Source of the DNA: Haloferula helveola
Lineage (GTDB): Bacteria; Verrucomicrobiota; Verrucomicrobiia; Verrucomicrobiales; Akkermansiaceae
Reading direction: 5' to 3'
NCBI RefSeq assembly: GCF_037076345.1
Contig: NZ_AP024702.1
Span: 5,613,199-5,677,198, forward strand
Length of the DNA stretch: 64,000 nucleotides
The notes beneath the pieces were generated by a model. It saw only the letters and a program-made list of their open reading frames with translations, had not been told where the DNA came from and made no database searches. Each line of letters opens with the position of its first letter. The stretch's first letter is position 1. The position numbers and the translations under genes are program-made. Positions 26,984 through 36,325 of the stretch are shown here, in pieces.

Positions 26984-27505
26984 TTAGCCGAGGAGTTTGG
27001 CCGCAAGCTGGACCGCGAAGCCGTGCTTCATCCCGGCGACCTTGTCCGCCACCTTCGAGGCGAAGCCGACAAACTCCTCAAGCTGGCGCATCTGCTCGTG
27101 GAACTGCTTCCCTTCCGGCGAGGTCATCTCCCGGCTGTCTTCGGCGCATTGGTGAAGCACTCCGAGCGCCGGTTCGATCTCCCTGCGCTTCCGTTCCCGA
27201 GCCACGGTCGTGAAAATCTGCCACACATCCTTCTCCGCTTCGAAGTATTCCCGGCGCTCGCCCTTCTTCACGACGCTCTTGATGAGCCCCCATGCCACCA
27301 ACTCCTTGAGGTTGGTATGCGCATTCCCCCGGCTGATCTCGAGCGCCTCCATCACATCGTCGGTGCTCATCGAGCCGGGCGTCGACATCAGCAGCGCATG
27401 AATCTGGGCCATCGTACGTGGAATCCCCCATTGGGTGCCCAAGGCGCCCCACTGGCCCACGAACTGCTCCCGGGCCTGATTGAGTTGCTCGTGCTCCCTG
27501 CTCAT
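26984..27505 (-). CDS. GbsR/MarR family transcriptional regulator
   Basis: 173 residues from ATG 27505 (an upstream in-frame start at 27601 gives a different non-family N-terminus). The winged helix-turn-helix sits in the N-terminal two thirds (WGIPRTMAQIHALLM, MEALEISRGNAHTNLKELVA, KKGERREYFEAEKDVW). GbsR-type regulators in Bacillus repress choline/glycine betaine genes, but this branch is abundant in Verrucomicrobia and Bacteroidetes and is not osmolyte-specific. It heads the cluster membrane protein - DCC - TIGR01777. Candidate operators lie directly in front of it and in front of the next gene. Confidence 0.88.
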   Translation of the reverse strand: MSREHEQLNQAREQFVGQWGALGTQWGIPRTMAQIHALLMSTPGSMSTDDVMEALEISRGNAHTNLKELVAWGLIKSVVKKGERREYFEAEKDVWQIFTTVARERKRREIEPALGVLHQCAEDSREMTSPEGKQFHEQMRQLEEFVGFASKVADKVAGMKHGFAVQLAAKLLG

Positions 27506-27528
27506 ATTTTCAGTAAATTCTGAAAATA
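27505..27528. promoter_or_regulatory. Candidate GbsR/MarR operator, copy 1 (autoregulatory)
   Basis: A perfect dyad, arms TATTTTCAG (27505-27513) and CTGAAAATA (27520-27528) separated by six bases. It touches the ATG of the regulator, so binding would block its translation initiation region or promoter. The same TTTCAGTAA core and TGAAA arm recur at 26947-26967. Confidence 0.65.
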
Positions 27529-27727
27529 CAGAACCCGCAAGCCGAAAAGCAAACATTTCACCAACAACTGTTACGAACGAGACACGCAACAAGTCCTGCA
27601 TTCCGCGGCCCGACCGAATAGCTGGTCTCCGCGGATCGGAGGGCTAAGCTGCTGTCCGGAATGCCCCGGGATCCAGTCCCGCCATACCTCCCTCAGACCG
27701 AAAAGCACCCCATCAGAAAACCAGACG

Positions 27728-30502
27728 ATGATCCGACAAACATCCCCCTCCGTCCCCCGACTTCGAACCGCAGCAGCCCTTCTGCTGACGGCGATCCCAT
27801 CTTCCGCACAACTCGTGATCAACGAAGTAGACGCCGACACGCCCGGCACCGACGCCGCCGAGTTCGTCGAGCTATTCGATGGAGGCACCGGCAACACCGC
27901 CCTCGATGACTACGTTCTGGTCTTCTTCAACGGCAACGGTGCGGTGAGCTACGCGGCTTACGACCTTGATGGGCTATCGACCGACGCTAATGGATACTTC
28001 GTGGCGGGGAACACCGGAGTAAACGGAGCCACTCTAAACTTCTCCGGCAATTTCCTTCAGAACGGTGCCGATGCCGTGGCGCTCTATCTGGGCACGGCCG
28101 CATCTTTCCCGAACGGCACGGCCGCAACGACGGCCGATCTGGTAGATGCGATCGCATATGACACGGACGACAGCGACGCGGCTGCCTTGTTAACCGGGCT
28201 GGGTCTGTCGGTGCAATATAACGAGAACGAGAATGGACAGAAAGATTCCCAGTCCATTTCTCGCCTGCCCGATGGAGGAAGCAGCATCTCCACGGTCGAC
28301 GCGACCCCCGGTGCGGCGAACCCAACTCCTTCTGGAGCCCTTGCAATTTCCCTAGATGTCAGTTCAATTCCTGAAGATGGTTCGGCTTCTATCACTGGCA
28401 CAGTCACGGCTCCTTCAGCCGTCAATGGTGACGTGACGGTGACGGTGATCATCGATGACTCCACCGAGGCGATGAGCTTCGACACCACCATCTTTGATGG
28501 AGATACCGAAGGCACATTCTTCATCGATGCGGTCGACGATCAGTGGCAGGACGGCGATCAAATCGTTACCGTAACTGTGGAAGCGGTCACCTACGATCCC
28601 GACAGCGAAACGTTCACCGTGACCGACGACGACACCGGTTTTCTGCTGGCGATCAATGAGGTCTACAACGCCATCGACGGCAACATGTATGATGCCAACG
28701 GTGACGGCACCGCTGATACCGACGACGAATTCATCGAGATCGTCAATCTCAGCGGCGGCGCCCTCGACATCTCCGGCGTGACGATCAGCGATAGCTCCTT
28801 TGAGCGACACGTTTTCCCGCAAGGAACGGTCCTTGGCCCCAACTGTTCGATCGTGGTCTTCGCGGGCGGAGATATCCCTCAAGGATCGACTGCAGCTTTC
28901 GGAAACGCCGAAGTTCAGTTTGCGCTGAGCAATCCTTTGTTTCCCGGCCTCTTCCTGACCGATACCGGGGATGTGGTCATCCTATCCGATCCGCTTGGCT
29001 CCATTAGCGCAGGGGGTGAGTTACACTCTTTGGTCCTTCCGGACCAAAGCCTCGCGGCAACGGCCGAATCGATCACCGCATCGACCGATTTGGATCCGAT
29101 TCCGCCTTATGTCCTCCACACTACCACGCCAAGTGGATTGGCATGTTCTCCCGGAACATTCAGCGACGTGGCAACAACCCCGTTCTGCGTGCTGACCGAC
29201 ACTCTCACTGTCACCTTCAACGTTGCGGATGTGAGCGAATCTGCCGGGACGGTCGTGGGTGGCGGAACGGTTTCCGTGCCGGCGCCGGTTTCTGCAGACC
29301 TGACGGTCTACTTCACTTCAAGCGACACGACCGAACTTGATGGTGTGAGCATCGGTCCCGTGACGATTGCCATGGGGACCAGCTCGGCGGACTTCGACCT
29401 ATTCCCCGTTGATGATCTCGACACCGACGGACCGCAGACCACCACATTGACGGCCCGCGCCTCAGGCTACCTGAATGGCAGCGGATCGATTGACGTCACC
29501 GACGACGACACCACCCCGTATACGCCGCCGAATCTCATCATCACCGAGATCATGCACAACCCGGCGGGTTCGGAGCCGGCTACCGAGTGGATCGAGATCT
29601 ACAACGCCGACTCCGAAGCTGTCGATCTCGGTGGCGTTACCGTCGGGGACGAAGACGCTGTCTTCGGAACTCTGCCAACCGTCTCGTTGCCGGCAGGTGA
29701 ATATGCAGTGATTTACAACGCGTCCCTCGGCTCCGCTGCCGACGTTCGTACTGACTGGGGAATTCCCGCAGGCGCCCTCGTCATCGGTGTCTCTTCGTGG
29801 GACAGCCTCGCGAACAGCCCGTCACTTGGCAACGAGGTCGTCAAGCTGTTCGATGCATTCGCCAACCTACTCGATGAGGTCGACTACGACGACGGCGGCG
29901 ACTGGCCGTCGGACCCCAACGGAATCAGCCGCGCTCTAGTCAGCACCGCTTACGACGACGCGTCGAATGACTCCGGAACCAACTGGGTGCTTTCCACCGA
30001 TGCGTCACAAAGCAATGCGGTGAGTCCCGCAGGCACTCTGTTCAGCACGTCCGACGTCGGAAGTCCCGGGTTCGACGGCACGGGAGCCGGCAACACCTTC
30101 GCAAGCTGGATCGCTGGCTTCGGTGGTGCCACGGACACCACGGCTGAGGGTACCAACGACTTCGACGGGCCGAACGTGCTCGACGCGTTCTTCGGAACGG
30201 ATCCGACGGTCACCGACAGCAATGGAGTCCAGCCCGTCGGCAAGAGCGGCAACACCTTCACCTTCCGACACAAGCTGGCCGACACCGCGGTTACCGACCT
30301 GACGGCAACCTACCAGTGGTCTCCGACGCTCGCCGTCTGGACCGACGACGGCGTTGCGGCCGGCCCGATCACCGTGACTTTCGGAACCCCGACGGTCGTC
30401 GACCCCGGAGATGCGAACTTCGATATCGTCGAAGTGGTGGCCACCGTGACCGGTGGAACGCTGAACCGACTGTTTGTCCGGATCGAGGCAACCGTTCCCT
30501 GA
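27728..30502 (+). CDS. Lamin-tail / Calx-beta surface protein
   Basis: 924 residues. N-terminal signal peptide (through PSSAQ, about residue 27). Then three lamin-tail-like domains: LVINEVDADTPGTDAAEFVE at the start, LAINEVYNAIDGNMYDANGD in the middle (about 308), and NLIITEIMHNPAGSEPATEW near 600. Two Calx-beta-like domains lie between (ISLDVSSIPEDGSASITGTV, about 209, and LTVTFNVADVSESAGTVVGG, about 491). The end is the beta-rich C-terminal module seen in the 4660-6093 protein (SPTLAVWTDDG). Lamin-tail and Calx-beta domains are non-enzymatic, calcium-linked beta sandwiches; secreted or surface-bound adhesion or scaffold role is inferred. Codon use is similar to neighbours. Confidence 0.85.
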   Translation: MIRQTSPSVPRLRTAAALLLTAIPSSAQLVINEVDADTPGTDAAEFVELFDGGTGNTALDDYVLVFFNGNGAVSYAAYDLDGLSTDANGYFVAGNTGVNGATLNFSGNFLQNGADAVALYLGTAASFPNGTAATTADLVDAIAYDTDDSDAAALLTGLGLSVQYNENENGQKDSQSISRLPDGGSSISTVDATPGAANPTPSGALAISLDVSSIPEDGSASITGTVTAPSAVNGDVTVTVIIDDSTEAMSFDTTIFDGDTEGTFFIDAVDDQWQDGDQIVTVTVEAVTYDPDSETFTVTDDDTGFLLAINEVYNAIDGNMYDANGDGTADTDDEFIEIVNLSGGALDISGVTISDSSFERHVFPQGTVLGPNCSIVVFAGGDIPQGSTAAFGNAEVQFALSNPLFPGLFLTDTGDVVILSDPLGSISAGGELHSLVLPDQSLAATAESITASTDLDPIPPYVLHTTTPSGLACSPGTFSDVATTPFCVLTDTLTVTFNVADVSESAGTVVGGGTVSVPAPVSADLTVYFTSSDTTELDGVSIGPVTIAMGTSSADFDLFPVDDLDTDGPQTTTLTARASGYLNGSGSIDVTDDDTTPYTPPNLIITEIMHNPAGSEPATEWIEIYNADSEAVDLGGVTVGDEDAVFGTLPTVSLPAGEYAVIYNASLGSAADVRTDWGIPAGALVIGVSSWDSLANSPSLGNEVVKLFDAFANLLDEVDYDDGGDWPSDPNGISRALVSTAYDDASNDSGTNWVLSTDASQSNAVSPAGTLFSTSDVGSPGFDGTGAGNTFASWIAGFGGATDTTAEGTNDFDGPNVLDAFFGTDPTVTDSNGVQPVGKSGNTFTFRHKLADTAVTDLTATYQWSPTLAVWTDDGVAAGPITVTFGTPTVVDPGDANFDIVEVVATVTGGTLNRLFVRIEATVP

Positions 30503-30531
30503 TTTCCAGGCTGCTGCATGGCGCGTTGGTC

Positions 30532-30562
30532 GAGGGCGGTCCCTGAACTCGGGGCCGCCCTC
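30532..30562 (+). terminator. Hairpin downstream of the lamin-tail gene
   Basis: GAGGGCGG (30532-30539) and CCGCCCTC (30555-30562) form a perfect 8-bp stem with a further inner CCC/GGG pairing, 30 bases after the stop. There is no T tract, so it is a weak terminator candidate or a transcript-end stabilising hairpin. Confidence 0.5.
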
Positions 30563-30643
30563 ACCTTTGCCTGCGAGAGTCAATCAGGTTGGACTGCGCA
30601 AAATTGGGCGTTTCAACTGGGCGAATTGTCGCTTCCCTGCGGC

Positions 30644-31279
30644 ATGGATTTGTCCGACTTCCGAAAGGAATACTCCGACCGTGGCCTGCGCCGGGAGGAT
30701 CTTGAGCCCGACCCGCTCAAGCAGTTCGAGCAGTGGTTCCAGCAGGCGATCGAGCTGAAGCTGCACGAGCCGAACGCGATGTCGCTGGCGACGGTGGATC
30801 CGGACGGCATGCCACTGCTGCGCACGGTCCTCCTCAAGTACTTCGACGCATCGGGCTTCGTCTTCTTCACCAACTACGAGAGCCGGAAGGCCGCGCAGAT
30901 CGCCGCCAACCCGAAGGTGTCGCTCCTGTTTCCGTGGATCACCCTCGAACGGCAGGTGATCGTCCAGGGCCGTGCCGAGAAGGTCGGAACCGCGGAATCC
31001 CTCCGCTACTTCACCAGCCGCCCCCGGGAGTCCCAGCTCGGCGCCTGGGTCTCCAGCCAGAGCTCGGTCATTTCCTCCCGCAAGCTCCTCCAGCAAAAGC
31101 TGGCCGAGCTCCGTGACAAGTTCTCGAAGGGCGAGATCCCCCTGCCCTCGTTCTGGGGCGGCTACCGGGTGGTCCCGGATACCATCGAGTTCTGGCAAGG
31201 CGGCCCGGCCCGGCTGCACGACCGCTTTCTTTACACAAAAGCGGCGCCCGACTGGTCGATCGAGCGCCTGTCCCCGTGA
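30644..31279 (+). CDS. pdxH: Pyridoxamine 5'-phosphate oxidase
   Basis: 211 residues from ATG 30644, the standard length; an upstream in-frame start at 30518 adds 42 residues without similarity. PdxH is an FMN enzyme that oxidises pyridoxamine or pyridoxine 5'-phosphate to pyridoxal 5'-phosphate. The start DLSDFRKEY, the FMN-binding core [20 protein letters not shown] and the C-terminal [20 protein letters not shown] and RLSP end are complete. The stop lies inside the loop of a terminator hairpin. Confidence 0.96.
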   Translation: MDLSDFRKEYSDRGLRREDLEPDPLKQFEQWFQQAIELKLHEPNAMSLATVDPDGMPLLRTVLLKYFDASGFVFFTNYESRKAAQIAANPKVSLLFPWITLERQVIVQGRAEKVGTAESLRYFTSRPRESQLGAWVSSQSSVISSRKLLQQKLAELRDKFSKGEIPLPSFWGGYRVVPDTIEFWQGGPARLHDRFLYTKAAPDWSIERLSP

Positions 31280-31293
31280 GGCCGGGGTTTTTT
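31272..31293 (+). terminator. Rho-independent terminator overlapping the pdxH stop
   Basis: CCCCG (31272-31276) pairs with CGGGG (31283-31287) around a six-base loop that contains the pdxH stop, followed by T6 (31288-31293). Confidence 0.75.
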
Positions 31294-31381
31294 GATTCCG
31301 CCCCGCTCTACGATGTCCTAAGCAATCGGCCCGCCCGGGAGCGCTCCCGGCAGTGACCCCGACGATTTCCAGCCACCACCC

Positions 31382-32134
31382 ATGCGAACCCTGCTCATCC
31401 TGCTCCGCAAGGAGCTGAAAGGATATTTCCGGAATCCTTTCGGCTGGGTGATCATCGCCGCGGTCGCGGTCGCCAATGGCGTCGGGATCTCGACCTCGAT
31501 GAAGGGACTGGTCGACACGCCGTCGCAGCACAGCCTGATCTTCGCGACCTTCCACGCGCCGGTTTTCTGGTTCTGGTTCCTTTTCATCTTCCCGCTGATC
31601 ACGATGCGGAGCTTCGCCGAAGAAGAACGCACCGGAACTTTGGAGACGCTGCTGACCGCCCCGGTGCGGACGTGGCAGGTGGTACTTTCGAAATACGGAG
31701 CGGCCCTCGGTTTCTACGTCCTGCTCTGGATCCCCACCCTGATCCAGTTCCACATCTTCCAGTGGGTGGCCGAGCTACCCGACGGCTGGACTCCCGGAGA
31801 AGTCCAGGGGACCTACACGATCATCTTCCTGATGGGGATGGCGTTCACGGCGATCGGCTGCATGGCATCCTCCCTGACATCCAGCCAGATCATCGCCGGC
31901 CTGCTGACGCTCTGCTTCCTCATGATCCTGTTCTTCCTCGGCTACGTCCCTGTGATCTGGGGCGGTGCGTTCCGCGGAGCCGAGATCTTCCGCTACATTT
32001 CCTGTCAGGAGCACCTCGCGTTCTTCGCCAAGGGCTTCCTTGATACCCGACCGATGGTCTACTACGGCACCCTGACCGTCGTGGTGCTCTTCCTGACCTA
32101 CCAGATCGTCGACTACCGCCGTTGGAAACGCTGA
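31382..32134 (+). CDS. ABC-2 type permease (GldF/NosY-like)
   Basis: 250 residues with six hydrophobic segments typical of ABC-2 permeases, including the starting motif MRTLLILLRKELKGYFRNPF and the EEERTGTLETLLTAPVRTWQ block that in GldF-like permeases follows helix 2. In related clusters the order is ATPase, GldF-like permease, GldG-like protein, DUF4340 protein. Here the permease is present but the ATPase is not adjacent: the gene before it is pdxH. Its stop overlaps the next start by one base (TGATG). Confidence 0.9.
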   Translation: MRTLLILLRKELKGYFRNPFGWVIIAAVAVANGVGISTSMKGLVDTPSQHSLIFATFHAPVFWFWFLFIFPLITMRSFAEEERTGTLETLLTAPVRTWQVVLSKYGAALGFYVLLWIPTLIQFHIFQWVAELPDGWTPGEVQGTYTIIFLMGMAFTAIGCMASSLTSSQIIAGLLTLCFLMILFFLGYVPVIWGGAFRGAEIFRYISCQEHLAFFAKGFLDTRPMVYYGTLTVVVLFLTYQIVDYRRWKR

Positions 32135-33654
32135 TGAGTGCCGAATCCAAAACCTCCGCCCGCCCGGTGAAGCGGTTCCGCGTCGGCTTCCTGTCGATCC
32201 TCCAGATCATCTTCGTGGTGCTGATTTTCTTCGGCGCCAACTTCCTGTCCTCGCAGCACCACCGCCCCTTCGACCTGAGCGACGACCTCGGTTTCACCCT
32301 CTCGCCCTCGACGCAGCGCTATCTCGCTTCGGACGCGGTCGCCGGACGGGAGGAACCGATCCAGATGATCGTCGCCTTCCGGGCGGACTCGCCATTCTAC
32401 GACCGGATCCGCCCGATCTCGGAAGAATACGCACGGCTGTCGAACGGCAAAATCAAGTTGCGCCTGATCGACCCGATCCGGGCCAACGACCAGGCCGAAC
32501 TCATCGCTGCCGAGTTCGGGCTGCTGTTCAACCAGGACATGGTCATCATCGATGCCCGCAGCCAGGAAGAGCGCGATCAGGCGGACGGCAAGAAGCTCAG
32601 CCCGCATGTCCACATCGTGAAGCTGGAGGACATGGTCGCCTACGAGACCGATGCCAGCAACCAGCGGCGCGTGAAGGCCTTTCTCGGTGAAGATGCCGTC
32701 AGGGCCGGGCTGGTCGGAGCGATCGAGGGCAAGCCACGGCGGATGTGGGTGCTGAGCGACAAAAGCGACCTGACCAGCGAAGAAAGCGAAGGCATCTGGC
32801 CGGTGCTCAGCGCGAACCTCGTCTCCCAGAACATCGTCCCCGAGCGCGTGCAACTCGCCGGAGTCGAGCGCATCCCGGACGAGATCGACGCCGTGGCAAT
32901 CATCGGCGCGGCCTATGACCTGACACCGGAGGAATTGCCGGTGCTCGAGGAATACTGGAACCGCCCGAAATCCGCATTGCTCGTTACCACCGGGACCCGT
33001 GAGGTACCGTCGCGCCTCCGCGCGTTCCTCCGCAAGCACGGCGTGACTCCCCGCGACGAGCGGGTGCTTTCGAAGAAAGACGGCGTGATCCGCACATCGG
33101 TGCCGGCGCGCTTCACCAGCGGCATGGAGTTCACCCGTGACCTCTGGGAAAAAGCCACGCTGTTCGAGGGCACGACCAAGGTGCTCGAAGTCCGCGAGGG
33201 CGCCGAAGACCTGCTCAACAAACGCATTGCGCCCTACTCCCTTGTCGAGGCCGACATGCGGTTCTGGGGAGAGACGAAGTTCCCGGCCGACGACATTGAG
33301 TTCAACCCGGAAGAGGATCGAAAAGGTCCCATCCCGATCGCCGCTGCCGTGTTGCGCGGTAATGCGAACGACGACCGCGTGGCCGCCGAGACGTCGCGGA
33401 TGATCGTAATTTCCAACACCGCCTTCCTCCACCCCGACAACGCCCGCCAAGCGAATTTCGACTTCATGGCGAGCGCCGCGAACTGGCTGGTCGGGCGTGA
33501 AAGCCTGGCGGGGGCGGCGCCGCGGAACATCCGTCGGCACAAGCTTCCGATCCTTGAACCTCAGGTCGCCTACATCAACCGGGTCAACCTGCTCATCCTG
33601 CCGGCGGCACTCCTCCTGCTCGGAGGGCTCACCTGGGCTTCCCGCCGTTCCTGA
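32134..33654 (+). CDS. GldG-like ABC-type transport auxiliary protein
   Basis: 506 residues from ATG 32134, whose first base is the last base of the permease stop. One N-terminal helix (about 20-40, VGFLSILQIIFVVLIFFGAN) anchors a large extracytoplasmic region (SDDLGFTLSPSTQRYLASDA) and there is a second hydrophobic helix at the C-terminus (VNLLILPAALLLLGG). This is the typical GldG/DUF7088 arrangement, known from gliding-motility complexes but broadly present in non-gliding bacteria. The central region is ThuA/GATase-like in fold by family knowledge. Confidence 0.88.
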   Translation: MSAESKTSARPVKRFRVGFLSILQIIFVVLIFFGANFLSSQHHRPFDLSDDLGFTLSPSTQRYLASDAVAGREEPIQMIVAFRADSPFYDRIRPISEEYARLSNGKIKLRLIDPIRANDQAELIAAEFGLLFNQDMVIIDARSQEERDQADGKKLSPHVHIVKLEDMVAYETDASNQRRVKAFLGEDAVRAGLVGAIEGKPRRMWVLSDKSDLTSEESEGIWPVLSANLVSQNIVPERVQLAGVERIPDEIDAVAIIGAAYDLTPEELPVLEEYWNRPKSALLVTTGTREVPSRLRAFLRKHGVTPRDERVLSKKDGVIRTSVPARFTSGMEFTRDLWEKATLFEGTTKVLEVREGAEDLLNKRIAPYSLVEADMRFWGETKFPADDIEFNPEEDRKGPIPIAAAVLRGNANDDRVAAETSRMIVISNTAFLHPDNARQANFDFMASAANWLVGRESLAGAAPRNIRRHKLPILEPQVAYINRVNLLILPAALLLLGGLTWASRRS

Positions 33655-33662
33655 TTTCCGCC

Positions 33663-35567
33663 ATGCGCTCGATCTTCCTGACGCTCCTGCTCGGTCTGAC
33701 CGCCGTGATCACGGTCGGGCTCTCCGGGCTGCGTTTGTCGGAAGGCGATCTCGCCCGGGTCTTCGGAGCACCGGCAGCCAAGATCGGCGACCCGCTCTAC
33801 GAGTTCGACCCCAGCGACGTCACGGTGATCCAGCTCGCGGGCAATGGCGCGTCCGCGGTCTGCCAACGAAAAGAGACCGGCTGGTGGATCGTCCAGCCGT
33901 GGCACGACCGCATGGACCCGCGAGCCGTCCAGTCGCTGTTCGGCTTCACTTTGGGGACCAGGGTCGAGGGAGCGATTCCGGCCGAGAAGGTCGAAAGCGC
34001 CAATCTGGGATTTGCCGACGGACAGATCGCGCTGCGCTTCGCCACTTCGGATGACGAGCCGCTGGCCAAGTTCCGGATCGGCCACCGCACCGCATGGGTC
34101 GGCACGAATCCGGAGACCGGAGACAGCATCCCGACGGTCTTCGTCGAGCCCCGGGACAAGAGCCGCAAGAACTTCCTGTATGCCTGCACCGACGCGAATG
34201 ACGTTCACTCGCTGCTTGGCGACGGCTTCAAACGCCTGCGGGACCACCACCCGTTCCTATTCCATCCGACGATCATCGAATCGATCCGCATCCGCAACCG
34301 GAGCGGTGAAATGGTGCTTTCGCGCGGGTCCCCGAAGGAACTCTGGAAGATCGTCAAACCGCTCGGGCTGAACTCGGACAAGGACGCCCTGCTGTCGCTC
34401 GTCCAAGGGCTCTATGACCTTGAGGCGGTGAACGTGAAAAACCGCTCGAACGTCACGCTTCCGACTGCGGATCCCGATGCGATTGACCAGATCGCGCTGA
34501 AGGTGTTCGGCAACAAGGAGGAGACCGTGCTGTCGATCTATCCTCCGGAGAATGCCGATGCCACGACCGTCCTCGCGGCAGTCAGCGACCGGCCCGATGC
34601 GGTTTTCGAACTGCCCCTCACCACCGTGGCGTCGCGCGAGGAAGGCAAGAGTCTGACCGGACTGAACGACCTGCCGCTCTCCGTGAACGCGCTGCGTGAC
34701 CCGACCCTGACATCGATCGACCCGCGCGGGCTGAAGAGCATCCTGATTTCTCCCGCCGCGGGCGACGACATCCTCATCCGCCGCGAAACCCCTCGGCAGC
34801 GATTCCAGGTCATGCTCGACGGGCGCCTTGGTGATCCGAACGAGACCGCGCTGTTCTCGCTGCTGAAGGCAATTACCGAGGGCAAGGTCGCCGACTTCGT
34901 TTCGGACACCGCAACGGACCTGAAGCCCTACGGACTCGACCAGCCGTTCCTGATCCTCCGCTTCCTGTCCTTCGATGGGAACGCGATCCGCCTCGACTTC
35001 GGCGAATCCGAGGACGGCACCATTCACGCCATCCGAGAAGGCACCACGACCGTGGTGAAGATTGATCCGTCGATGCTCGCGCTGATCCCCACCAATCCCT
35101 GGGACTGGCGGAATCCCGCCCTGTGGAGCATCGCAGCGATCGATGTGACCAGCCTCCTCGTCGAGAAACCCGGGTCTCCGGATTTGGTCCTTACGCCCGA
35201 CTTCTTTGCGGAAAAGTGGAAGGCAAAACTGGGGTCCGAAGACGTGACCGGCTCTCTCTCCCCCGAGCGCGCGGACATTTTCCTGCAGAACCTCCTCGAT
35301 CTTGAGGCGAGCAATTGGCTTCGGCCCTCTGAGACCGAAGCTGACAAGGCATTGCTGAAGCCCGATATGGTCTTCACGATCTTCGCCAAGACCGTGGACG
35401 ACCAAGGTGAGGAGTCCGGGGTGACATCGCCTCAAATCAGGATAGCCAAAGTGAAGCGCGGCAATATCGAACTCTGCTATGGCCGCGTCTCCACCCAGCC
35501 GTATCCATTCCTTCTCGATCCCGAGAAGGTCCGCCAACTGGAAGTCGACCTGTTCGCCACCGATTGA
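33663..35567 (+). CDS. DUF4340 domain-containing protein
   Basis: 634 residues: a membrane-anchoring N-terminal helix (IFLTLLLGLTAVITVGLSGL) followed by two or more similar DUF4340 repeats (FDPSDVTVIQLAGNGASAVC; VKPLGLNSDKDALLSLVQGL; LDGRLGDPNETALFSLLKAI). DUF4340 proteins are nearly always next to GldF/GldG-like genes and are thought to be extracytoplasmic accessory proteins of the transporter. It starts 8 bases after the GldG-like gene. Its TGA is directly followed by the reverse-complement stop of purC, leaving no spacer. Confidence 0.88.
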   Translation: MRSIFLTLLLGLTAVITVGLSGLRLSEGDLARVFGAPAAKIGDPLYEFDPSDVTVIQLAGNGASAVCQRKETGWWIVQPWHDRMDPRAVQSLFGFTLGTRVEGAIPAEKVESANLGFADGQIALRFATSDDEPLAKFRIGHRTAWVGTNPETGDSIPTVFVEPRDKSRKNFLYACTDANDVHSLLGDGFKRLRDHHPFLFHPTIIESIRIRNRSGEMVLSRGSPKELWKIVKPLGLNSDKDALLSLVQGLYDLEAVNVKNRSNVTLPTADPDAIDQIALKVFGNKEETVLSIYPPENADATTVLAAVSDRPDAVFELPLTTVASREEGKSLTGLNDLPLSVNALRDPTLTSIDPRGLKSILISPAAGDDILIRRETPRQRFQVMLDGRLGDPNETALFSLLKAITEGKVADFVSDTATDLKPYGLDQPFLILRFLSFDGNAIRLDFGESEDGTIHAIREGTTTVVKIDPSMLALIPTNPWDWRNPALWSIAAIDVTSLLVEKPGSPDLVLTPDFFAEKWKAKLGSEDVTGSLSPERADIFLQNLLDLEASNWLRPSETEADKALLKPDMVFTIFAKTVDDQGEESGVTSPQIRIAKVKRGNIELCYGRVSTQPYPFLLDPEKVRQLEVDLFATD

Positions 35568-36284
35568 TCAGTCGCCGAGCGCGGAGGTGACCCGGTCGAG
35601 GACTTCCTGGTAGGCCTCCATCACGCCACCGAGGTCGCGGCGGAAGCGGTCCTTGTCCATCTTCTCGCCCGTTTTCAGATCCCAGAGACGGCACCCGTCC
35701 GGGCTGATCTCATCGGCCAGCACGATCTTCGACGGATCCGACGCGAGGCGACCGAACTCGAGTTTGAAATCAACCAGCTTGAGTCCGCAATCGGCGAAGA
35801 AGCCGCCGAGGATTCCATTCACCTTCAACGCCGACTCGCGCAGGAAAACCAGATCTTCCGGCGTCGCCAGCTTGAGCTCGCGGATGTAGTCGTCGTTGAC
35901 CAAGGGATCGCCGAGTTCGTCACTCTTGATGCAAAACTCGACCACCGGCGCGGAGAACTCGGTACCCTCTTCCATCCCGGTGCGCTTGCTGAAACTGCCT
36001 GCCGCGAGATTGCGGACAATCACCTCGACCATGAGGATGTCGACCTTGCGGACCTCGACATTCGTCTCATCGACCGTCCGCACGAAGTGTGTGGGGATGC
36101 CCTGCTTCTCGAGAAAGGCGTAGATCCGGGTGCTGATCGCGTTGTTCAGGCGCCCCTTGTCCTCGAACTGCGCCTTCTTCTCGCCGTTGAACGCGGTGGC
36201 ATCGTTCTTGAACTCCATCCGCAAAACCTGCGGATCGTCGGTGGCCCAGAGTCGCTTCGCCTTCCCTTCGTACAACGGTTCCAT
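35568..36284 (-). CDS. purC: Phosphoribosylaminoimidazole-succinocarboxamide synthase
   Basis: 238 residues, the normal length of PurC (SAICAR synthetase), which joins aspartate to CAIR with ATP in purine synthesis. The N-terminal ATP-binding loop LYEGKAKRLW, the FKNDATAFNGEKK motif and the LVDFKLEFGRL block are complete. The gene is alone; it converges with the DUF4340 gene without any gap. Confidence 0.97.
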   Translation of the reverse strand: MEPLYEGKAKRLWATDDPQVLRMEFKNDATAFNGEKKAQFEDKGRLNNAISTRIYAFLEKQGIPTHFVRTVDETNVEVRKVDILMVEVIVRNLAAGSFSKRTGMEEGTEFSAPVVEFCIKSDELGDPLVNDDYIRELKLATPEDLVFLRESALKVNGILGGFFADCGLKLVDFKLEFGRLASDPSKIVLADEISPDGCRLWDLKTGEKMDKDRFRRDLGGVMEAYQEVLDRVTSALGD

Positions 36285-36325
36285 GCCGCTTCCTAGGGAG
36301 CACCCCGCCGGGGGTCAAGCATGCC

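Noticed and set aside
35565..35570. TGATCA at the meeting point of DUF4340 and purC stops
   Set aside because: A zero-gap convergence produces this palindrome automatically; no need for a regulatory explanation.
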